A DNA stretch of 57,855 bases. It comes from Paucihalobacter sp036825875. Its GTDB lineage: Bacteria > Bacteroidota > Bacteroidia > Flavobacteriales > Flavobacteriaceae. The notes under the pieces are model-generated. The model ran no database searches. It worked only from the letters and a program-made list of their open reading frames with translations, and was not told the DNA's origin. Position 1 is the first letter of the stretch. Each line of letters opens with the position of its first letter. The stretch is from assembly GCF_036825875.1 (NCBI RefSeq), contig NZ_DAISXK010000016.1, forward strand, positions 1-57,855, given 5' to 3'. Shown in pieces: positions 51,768 through 57,855 of this stretch. Made by a program: the position numbers and the translations under genes.

Positions 51768-54272
51768 ATGAGAATTTTAATTACAATATTTTGTTTTATT
51801 TCTTGTCACGCCTTTTCACAAACCAATTTCGATTTAAATTATTATCTGCCCCAAAACATAAGTTACAATCCTAATGTACCCAAACCACGAGAGGTCATCG
51901 GACACGAAGTTGGAAAATGGCATGTTACTCACGATAAATTGGTGCAATATATGTATGCTGTGGCCAATGCAAGCGATCGAATATCTATTGAAAACAGAGG
52001 ATTTACTTTTGAAGATCGACCACTTTTGCTATTAACGGTTAGCGCTCCTAAAAACCTAAATAACCTAGAAAATATCAAACAAGAACACATAGCTGCCACC
52101 GATAATGACACACAAGATTTTAACCGACCAACCGTGGTTTATCAAGGTTTTTCAATTCACGGCAATGAACCAAGTGGCTCTAATGCTGCGCTGGTTTTAG
52201 CTTATTATTTGGCAGCCGCACAAGGTGAAGCTATTGACAATTTACTAGAAAACACCGTAATTCTTTTAGACCCAAGTTTCAATCCTGACGGCCTGCAACG
52301 CTTTGCTTATTGGGCCAATACAAATAAAAACATCAACCTTACAGCCGATTCAAACGATCGTGAATACAGTGAAATCTGGCCTGGAGGCCGCACCAATCAC
52401 TATTACTTTGATATGAATAGAGATTGGCTTCCTGTGCAGTTGCCCGAATCCCGCGCCCGGTTAAAAACCTATCACCAATGGTTGCCCAATATTTTAACCG
52501 ATCATCATGAAATGGGTACCAATTCAACGTTTTTCTTTCAACCAGGTATACCATCAAGAACACATCCATTAACACCACAAAAAAATCAAGATCTGACCAA
52601 AGCTATTGGTAAATTTCATGCGAGAGCGCTCGATAAAATTGGTTCTTTTTATTATTCTGAAGAAAGTTTTGACGATTTTTATTACGGTAAAGGCTCAACT
52701 TTTCCGGATATTAACGGAGGTATTGGAATCCTGTTTGAACAAGCCAGCTCTAGAGGTCATGTTCAAGAAAGTGATAATGGACTTTTAACATTTCCGTTTA
52801 CTATTAGAAATCAATTTACCACAGCACTGTCTACCTTAGAAGCTGCTGTTAGCATGCGGGAGGAATTGTTGGTTTACCAACATTCTTTTTTTAAAAATGC
52901 GCGACAAGAAGCTCAAAAAGAATCTAACAAAGGCATTGTTTTTGGCGATGAAAAAGACGCGGCTAAAAGTTTTCATTTAGCTGAAATTTTAAAAAGACAT
53001 CAAATAGAAGTTTTCAAGCTTACCAAAGATGTAAAACTAAACGGTAAAAATTTCGCAGAAAATCACAGTTATTACGTTCCGAAAAATCAAAAAAATACAC
53101 GGCTCATTAACGCCATGTTTGAAAAGCGTACAAAATTTCAAGACAGTTTGTTTTATGATATTTCGGCTTGGACTTTCCCATTAGCTTTCAACTTAGATTA
53201 CGAAGAAAACGTTTCAAAACCAAGTAGTGATATGCTTTCAGATTTAATTGAACTACCCAAAGGTGGCGTTGACAAATCAAGTGATTACGCCTATTTAATG
53301 GAATGGCATGAGTACTACACTCCGAAAGCATTACACAAAATTTTGTCGGCCAATTTGAGAGCAAAAGTAGCCATGAAGTCATTTAAAAGTAATGGCAAAC
53401 ATTATGATTATGGTACTATCTTGATTCCGATTCAAAATCAAGAATTATCCGGTGCAGAAATTAAATTACTTTTAGATCGCATTGCTACAGAATCTTATGT
53501 GAATTTCAGTGCTGTGAGTACAGGCTTAACCGAAGGTGTAAATTTAGGCAGTAATGAATTTAAAAGTCTATCAAAACCCAATATTGCCGTGTTGGTAGGT
53601 GATGGCATCACGTCTTACGATGCTGGCGAAATATGGCATTTAATGGATACACGTTATGACATTAATATTACCAAATTAGATACTAGAAACCTAAGCCGTA
53701 GTGACTTGACTAAATATGATGTAATTATTGTCGCAAATTCAAACAGTTTATCAAAGCCAAACTCTGATAATTTGAAAAAATGGGTTGAAAGCGGCGGCAC
53801 CTTAATAGGTTATCGCAATGCATTAAGATGGATGAATACCAATGAATTTATAAAATTAGACTTTAAAACCAACAGTTTAACAGCCAAAAACATCAATTTT
53901 GAAGAGCGTAGAGATTTTAGCGGTGCCCAAGTAATTGGTGGTGCAATTTTTGAAGCTAAATTAGACCGATCGCATCCTATAAATTTCGGATATAAAAACA
54001 ACAATTTAGCGCTGTTTAGAAATACCACATTATTTATAGAAGCGGATAAACAAAGCTACAACAATCCTATTCAATACACTTCAAAACCGTTATTAAGTGG
54101 CTATATTTCAAAACCTAATTTAGATAGCTTGGCAAATACAGTACCGTTCAAAGTAAACAGGCTGCAACGAGGAAAAGTAATTGTGTTTACTGATAATACC
54201 AATTTTAGAGCCTTTTGGTATGGCACCAATAAACTATTGATGAATGCTGTGTTTTTTGGAAAGTTCATGTAA
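51768..54272 (+). CDS. Secreted M14-family zinc carboxypeptidase with C-terminal amidotransferase-like domain
   Basis: An 834-residue exported peptidase. After the signal peptide (MRILITIFCFISCHAFSQ), the M14 domain (about 60-360) carries the first zinc pair in GFSIHGNEPSGSNA (HxxE), DPSFNPDGLQRF, FDMNRDWLP and TDHHEMGTNSTFFF, with the expected substrate-binding Arg/Asn. The last 250 residues have a second region, PNIAVLVGDGITSYDAGEIW through VESGGTLIGYRN, that resembles a class I glutamine-amidotransferase-like fold. Periplasmic or surface peptidase is likely. It could act in protein or cell-wall peptide use. There is no T9SS domain. Confidence 0.88.
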   Translation: MRILITIFCFISCHAFSQTNFDLNYYLPQNISYNPNVPKPREVIGHEVGKWHVTHDKLVQYMYAVANASDRISIENRGFTFEDRPLLLLTVSAPKNLNNLENIKQEHIAATDNDTQDFNRPTVVYQGFSIHGNEPSGSNAALVLAYYLAAAQGEAIDNLLENTVILLDPSFNPDGLQRFAYWANTNKNINLTADSNDREYSEIWPGGRTNHYYFDMNRDWLPVQLPESRARLKTYHQWLPNILTDHHEMGTNSTFFFQPGIPSRTHPLTPQKNQDLTKAIGKFHARALDKIGSFYYSEESFDDFYYGKGSTFPDINGGIGILFEQASSRGHVQESDNGLLTFPFTIRNQFTTALSTLEAAVSMREELLVYQHSFFKNARQEAQKESNKGIVFGDEKDAAKSFHLAEILKRHQIEVFKLTKDVKLNGKNFAENHSYYVPKNQKNTRLINAMFEKRTKFQDSLFYDISAWTFPLAFNLDYEENVSKPSSDMLSDLIELPKGGVDKSSDYAYLMEWHEYYTPKALHKILSANLRAKVAMKSFKSNGKHYDYGTILIPIQNQELSGAEIKLLLDRIATESYVNFSAVSTGLTEGVNLGSNEFKSLSKPNIAVLVGDGITSYDAGEIWHLMDTRYDINITKLDTRNLSRSDLTKYDVIIVANSNSLSKPNSDNLKKWVESGGTLIGYRNALRWMNTNEFIKLDFKTNSLTAKNINFEERRDFSGAQVIGGAIFEAKLDRSHPINFGYKNNNLALFRNTTLFIEADKQSYNNPIQYTSKPLLSGYISKPNLDSLANTVPFKVNRLQRGKVIVFTDNTNFRAFWYGTNKLLMNAVFFGKFM

Positions 54273-54274
54273 AT

Positions 54275-54610
54275 TCAGGAAACCACTGCCCCATTTGGGA
54301 TGTTCGTTTCAGGATTGAGTAAAATAACTTCAGCGCCACTAACAGCTCCAATTATTAGACATTCGCTCATAAAATTGGCTATTTGCTTGATAGGAAAGTT
54401 TACAACAGCCACAACTTGTTTGTTTATTAAATCGTCTTTAGAATACACAGCAGTTATTTGCGCTGAAGATTTTTTAATACCGAGCGCACCAAAATCAATT
54501 GTTAATTGATAAGCTGGTTTTCTTGCTTTAGGAAAATCACTGATTTCTATTATGGTACCAACGCGTAAGTCTACCTTATGGAAATCATCGAAAGAAATTA
54601 ATCTATTCAT
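54275..54610 (-). CDS. csaA: CsaA-type tRNA-binding chaperone-like protein
   Basis: A 111-residue OB-fold protein of the CsaA/EMAPII-like tRNA-binding family: FHKVDLRVGTIIEISDFPKA and QVVAVVNFPIKQIANFMSEC are typical. CsaA has tRNA-binding and chaperone activity in other bacteria. It is convergent with the M14 peptidase gene, with two bases between, and divergent from the thioredoxin-like gene. Confidence 0.92.
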   Translation of the reverse strand: MNRLISFDDFHKVDLRVGTIIEISDFPKARKPAYQLTIDFGALGIKKSSAQITAVYSKDDLINKQVVAVVNFPIKQIANFMSECLIIGAVSGAEVILLNPETNIPNGAVVS

Positions 54611-54659
54611 TTTTTAAAAATACGAAAAATCACGATATTGATAGCTTAAAGAAAAACTT

Positions 54660-55217
54660 ATGGCACAAACACCATCCAATATGTTAGCGCTCGGTACCAT
54701 AGCACCCGATTTTAATCTATTAAATGTTGTTGATAACAACTATGTTTCCTTGAAGGATTTAAAAGGTGAAAAAGTAACAGTCATCCTATTTATTTGTAAC
54801 CATTGTCCCTTTGTAAAACATTTAAATGAAGCCATTTCAAAAACAGCGAAAATCTATGATTCAAAAGGTGTCAACTTTATTGCTATTTCAAGTAATGATG
54901 TTGAAAATTACCCTCAAGATGCCCCGAAATACATGAAGGAACTAGTTAAAAACGAAGACTTTATTTTTCCGTATTTATACGATAAAGACCAAGAAGTTGC
55001 AAAAGCTTATGATGCTGCTTGCACCCCAGATTTTTATGTATTTAATAAGAATTTAACTTTAGAATATCGCGGACAATTTGACGACTCAAGACCTGGTAAT
55101 AATATCCCTATTACTGGAAAAGATTTGATCGCGGCCATAGATGCTATTTTAAATAACAAAGCAGTAAATCCTAATCAAAAACCCAGCATTGGTTGTAATA
55201 TTAAGTGGTTAAATTAA
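54660..55217 (+). CDS. Thioredoxin-fold redoxin family protein
   Basis: A 185-residue AhpC/TSA-redoxin-type protein: MAQTPSNMLALGTIAPDF at the start and the active-site CxxC in FICNHCPFVKHL. The pattern fits a family of thioredoxin-like proteins that act as peroxiredoxin or disulfide partners. There is no signal peptide, so a cytoplasmic location is likely. It is convergent with tonB; no strong terminator lies between. Confidence 0.85.
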   Translation: MAQTPSNMLALGTIAPDFNLLNVVDNNYVSLKDLKGEKVTVILFICNHCPFVKHLNEAISKTAKIYDSKGVNFIAISSNDVENYPQDAPKYMKELVKNEDFIFPYLYDKDQEVAKAYDAACTPDFYVFNKNLTLEYRGQFDDSRPGNNIPITGKDLIAAIDAILNNKAVNPNQKPSIGCNIKWLN

Positions 55218-55270
55218 AAAAAACAGAATAAACACATGGCTCATTCCGTTTCTTTAAGAAGATAATCTAT

Positions 55271-55990
55271 TTAGTTATTTAGTACCAATTTAAAATTAAT
55301 TGGTATACTATACGGAACAGCTACAGGTTTATTACGTTGCTTACCAGGTTCCATTTTAGGAAGTAAGCTAATAATACGTTCGGCTTCGGCTTCTAAAATT
55401 TTATCTGGCCCACGAGATTGTATTTTAGTAACCGTTCCGGTTTTGTCAATTTGAAATAACACAAATACTTTTCCATATATTCCAAGTTCTGAAGCAACTT
55501 CAGGATATTTAAAATGTTTTTTTAAGTGTTCTTGCATTTTTTCTTGAAAACAGGCTTTTAATTCTTCATTATTGCCTTTACAGCCAGGGAAAACTGGTAC
55601 TTTTTCAATCACCGAAAATGGCACAACGATGTCCTCTTCTACTTCTTCAACAACCACATCTTCAACAGCTACCGCTTCAATAACATCGTCCATATTAATT
55701 TCGGTACTTCGTACAATGGTTTCTTTAACCTCTTCAACATCTTCTATTACCGTAATCGCTTCAGTAATTTGAGGCGGTGGTGGTGGTGGCGGAATATTAA
55801 TTGTAGTAATCGGAATATCTTCTTCTATCTGATCACTTAATTGAAGTATATCAATTTGTGTAATGGCTCTGTCGTAGGATTTATGTTCTAATGCCATCCA
55901 TGTTAGCAACAACATAACGTTTAATCCAACAGCGAAATAAATACTGCTGTTTCGACCTACGTCTACATTTGTGTTTTTCTTTGATTCCAT
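55271..55990 (-). CDS. tonB: TonB energy transducer
   Basis: Links the proton-motive force to outer-membrane receptors. The 239-residue protein has one transmembrane anchor (SIYFAVGLNVMLLLTWMAL), a Pro-rich stretch (INIPPPPPPPQITEAI), an acidic Val/Glu-rich spacer (VEEVKETIVRS, VEDVVVEEVEEDIV) and the TonB C-terminal domain (HFKYPEVASELGIYGKVFV, FKLVLNN). It is a candidate partner of the receptor at 39.3 kb; ExbB/ExbD genes are not in the window. The plus-strand gap to the sigma factor gene has a weak TAAATTTG on the minus strand at 56119-56112. Confidence 0.92.
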   Translation of the reverse strand: MESKKNTNVDVGRNSSIYFAVGLNVMLLLTWMALEHKSYDRAITQIDILQLSDQIEEDIPITTINIPPPPPPPQITEAITVIEDVEEVKETIVRSTEINMDDVIEAVAVEDVVVEEVEEDIVVPFSVIEKVPVFPGCKGNNEELKACFQEKMQEHLKKHFKYPEVASELGIYGKVFVLFQIDKTGTVTKIQSRGPDKILEAEAERIISLLPKMEPGKQRNKPVAVPYSIPINFKLVLNN

Positions 55991-56186
55991 GACCTTAAAA
56001 TTTATAGCATGAAATTATACCAATTCAACAGGAATAACTATGATATAAATCAGTTTAATAAATTGACATACTGCACTATTTATTTCAAAGATTTAGTGCA
56101 AAATTTTCAAGCAAATTTAAAATGTGTTTTATTTTGTAACATAAAGCTTAAATTGAATACTGATAGTCACTAACCAAACAGAAACT

Positions 56187-56681
56187 TTGAACACCGAATT
56201 AGAACATAGTTTTGTAGGCTTGCTCGGAGAAAACCAAAACATCGTGCACAAGATTTGCAGGTTATATACCAATAATCAAGATGCGCATAATGATTTGTTT
56301 CAGGAAATCACCATACAGTTATGGAAAGCCTTTCCCAACTTTAGAGGCGATTCAAAGTTTAGTACATGGATGTATCGTGTGGGATTAAATACAGCTATTA
56401 CACTGTATAGAAAATCTAAGCGAACCATACATACACAAGAATTTGACAATATACAATACAAAATAACGGCTGAGCCTTATGATGATACCGAAGAGCAACA
56501 ATTGAAGCTTATGTACGACGCCGTGCACCAATTAAATGATATTGAAAAAGCCTTGGTGTTTTTGTATTTAGAAGATAAAAATTACACTGAAATAAGCGAT
56601 ACTTTGGGAATTTCTGAGGTTAATGCAAGGGTGAAAATGAACAGAGTGAAAACAAAATTGAAAACCATATTAAATCCGTAA
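56187..56681 (+). CDS. ECF-type RNA polymerase sigma factor
   Basis: A 164-residue sigma-70 family protein with region 2 (ICRLYTNNQDAHNDLFQEI, LWKAFPNFRGDSKFSTWMYR) and region 4 (EKALVFLYLEDKNYTEISDT, NARVKMNRVKTKLK). It has no clean ATG in frame: the upstream stop is TGA at 56154, and the candidate starts are TTG 56187, CTG 56160 or ATA 56163. TTG at 56187 is annotated. It is followed after four bases by a small membrane protein that may be its anti-sigma or regulatory partner. Confidence 0.88.
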   Translation: MNTELEHSFVGLLGENQNIVHKICRLYTNNQDAHNDLFQEITIQLWKAFPNFRGDSKFSTWMYRVGLNTAITLYRKSKRTIHTQEFDNIQYKITAEPYDDTEEQQLKLMYDAVHQLNDIEKALVFLYLEDKNYTEISDTLGISEVNARVKMNRVKTKLKTILNP

Positions 56682-56685
56682 GATC

Positions 56686-57300
56686 ATGGATGAATTAGAT
56701 TTATTAAAGAGAAATTGGAATAAGAAAAGTGAGAACGAACCTATACTAACGTATGCTGAAATATACAAATTAATCAAATCAAAGTCGTCCAACATAGTAA
56801 AATGGATTTATTATATAAGTTTATTTGAACTTTTTTTAGGTTTTGCATTAATTGTTATCAACCCGAAGATTGAAACAAAATTTACCTATCCTTTATGGCT
56901 TGACGCGTCATTATATTTTACTATTCCAGTAATATTATTTTTTATTTTTAGGTTTTACAAAAGCTATAAAACCATAAAGGCAACTGATACTGTTAAAAAT
57001 CTTATAAAAACAATTTTAAATACAAGACAGATTGTTAGGTATTATATTTTATTTAATTTAATTTATGTGGGAATTTATTCTTCATTTGCATTATTTTACG
57101 CTTATGTAGAAACTTCTGGCGGATTAAAAAAATTTAATGAATTAGCCCATTTCAAGGAATATTTAATTTTATTTCTAATTATAATTGTATTTTCAACAAT
57201 TATGATTGGAATTGTTTATTTTATTTATTTCCTACTATATGGTATCCTACTTAAAAAACTACAAAAGAATTACAATGAACTAAAAAAACTAGAAATGTAA
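56686..57300 (+). CDS. Four-helix membrane protein, possible sigma-factor partner
   Basis: A 204-residue protein with a hydrophilic N-terminus (MDELDLLKRNWNKKSENEPI) and four hydrophobic segments (about 38-60, 70-92, 115-140, 160-190). I recognise no enzymatic motif. It starts four bases after the ECF sigma factor gene, so the two are one operon. The N-terminal 35 residues look like the cytoplasmic part of anti-sigma proteins in other Bacteroidota, but no ZAS or FecR signature is seen. Role by context only. Confidence 0.75.
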   Translation: MDELDLLKRNWNKKSENEPILTYAEIYKLIKSKSSNIVKWIYYISLFELFLGFALIVINPKIETKFTYPLWLDASLYFTIPVILFFIFRFYKSYKTIKATDTVKNLIKTILNTRQIVRYYILFNLIYVGIYSSFALFYAYVETSGGLKKFNELAHFKEYLILFLIIIVFSTIMIGIVYFIYFLLYGILLKKLQKNYNELKKLEM

Positions 57301-57301
57301 T

Positions 57302-57855
57302 TCAACTTTTTTCTAAAAGTCTTGATTTAGAATACTCAATTACGGAATTATCTTTATCTTTTAAACCAATTTCCCAAACATCGTTATAATCTTCAATTGC
57401 TGCCAATACTTCGAGAGACTCTTTTCTAACTTGGGTTATACCACAATTAGTCGCAAGTGAATGTAAAATATCAATTGTTTTTAAATTATGTGAATATTTA
57501 GCAATTTGAATTAATCCAAATTTAGAAGCGGCTGAACCATATAGAATTTTTTTTATCCTACTTCTATTAATGTCAAACTTATATTGTCTATTATCAAATT
57601 GCTTTAAAGATTTTAAAATGATATTTATTGCTAAGGAATCCTCTTTAATAGGCGGGAATTGAGCGTGAATGTCCTTTGAAGGTCGATAATACATTATTTT
57701 TCCCTTTGTTAAAATAGTCTCTTCTAAAAACGTTATATCAATTTCCTCATTTTGAATACCTATAACTTTGTCATAATCATATTCCCATATTTTTGTAGTA
57801 TTGGCTATTTCGGAGTGACCATGCCAGCGATTTCGGTTCAAATGGTGCCACTTTA
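57302..57855 (-). CDS. Partial gene of unknown function, cut at the right edge
   Basis: The reading frame is open through the window edge (upstream codons K-W-H-H-L-N-R), so the start lies outside. About 183 residues are visible, ending KDKDNSVIEYSKSRLLEKS. The C-terminal half (HSLATNCGITQVRKESLEVL, EDYNDVWEIGLKDKD) has a helical, HEAT-repeat-like feel. I do not recognise the family. It is convergent with the membrane-protein gene with one base between. Confidence 0.55.
   Translation of the reverse strand, partial: KWHHLNRNRWHGHSEIANTTKIWEYDYDKVIGIQNEEIDITFLEETILTKGKIMYYRPSKDIHAQFPPIKEDSLAINIILKSLKQFDNRQYKFDINRSRIKKILYGSAASKFGLIQIAKYSHNLKTIDILHSLATNCGITQVRKESLEVLAAIEDYNDVWEIGLKDKDNSVIEYSKSRLLEKS

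Noticed and set aside
55218..55270. Terminator between the redoxin and tonB genes
   Set aside because: Only a weak, mismatched stem is possible and no clean T run follows it.
1..57855. CRISPR array, prophage or insertion sequence
   Set aside because: No regularly spaced direct repeats, transposase, integrase or phage structural genes were seen.

Overview
The window reads as a chromosomal segment of a marine-type member of the Flavobacteriaceae (Bacteroidota). The DNA is AT-rich. Several upstream regions carry the Bacteroidota promoter pattern TTTG-N19/20-TAnnTTTG, and Shine-Dalgarno sequences are not evident. There are type IX secretion (T9SS) C-terminal sorting domains, a TonB/TonB-dependent receptor system, a GH16 laminarinase, DUF3276/PUR and DUF1573 proteins, and a flexirubin-free set of carotenoid genes. 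I see no transposase, phage gene, CRISPR array or rRNA, so this is mostly core genome. The likely accessory pieces are a mazEF toxin-antitoxin pair and the carbohydrate-related secreted proteins.

Layout. 0.2-3.6 kb: thrS-infC-rpmI-rplT translation operon; infC has no usual start codon and probably begins at ATA. 3.7-12.3 kb (all minus strand): a secreted protein of unknown function, an AI-2E-family permease, dnaB, accA, an EamA transporter, an LptF/G-type permease and tgt (which lacks the usual zinc cysteines). 12.4-15.9 kb: split transketolase, an outer-membrane beta-barrel protein and a calcium-repeat FKBP lipoprotein. 16.0-18.4 kb: an S4 RNA-binding protein, a methyltransferase, a phosphoribosyltransferase, aroK, tRNA-Lys(TTT) and tRNA-Leu(GAG).

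18.4-22.2 kb is the first carotenoid locus: a MerR regulator with a CarH-like cobalamin-binding half, followed by crtI, crtB and crtZ. 32.5-35.8 kb is the second: crtD, a CruF-like hydratase and crtY in one tightly packed operon. Together they encode phytoene synthesis, desaturation, monocyclisation, 1'-hydration, 3',4'-desaturation and 3-hydroxylation, which predicts a saproxanthin-type monocyclic carotenoid. No crtW ketolase is seen here. The regulator gene and crtI share a near-identical 16-base motif upstream of their starts.

Between the two loci: a TlpA-like thioredoxin, aconitase, and a cluster of MoxR ATPase plus three SurA-like periplasmic folding factors. Next come a T9SS-exported protein of unknown role, whose promoter is overlapped by a perfect 16-bp LacI-type palindrome, and an SRPBCC protein with a 79-residue partner. 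36.0-46 kb: secreted laminarinase, guaB, a FecA-like TonB-dependent receptor, HMG-CoA lyase, mazEF, a LysE exporter, pyrD and pepT. 46-57.9 kb: yajC/DUF1573/nusB, a branched-chain amino-acid dehydrogenase, an ABC exporter, a PUR protein, a large M14 peptidase fused to an amidotransferase-like domain, csaA, a thioredoxin-fold protein, tonB, an ECF sigma factor with a four-helix membrane partner, and a gene cut by the right edge.

No intergenic gap exceeds 300 bases once starts are corrected. Bases 1-253 are AT-rich non-coding sequence in which I recognise no specific element. The most interesting candidate system is the cobalamin-type MerR regulator controlling a split carotenoid pathway. I cannot claim that any system here is wholly undescribed.
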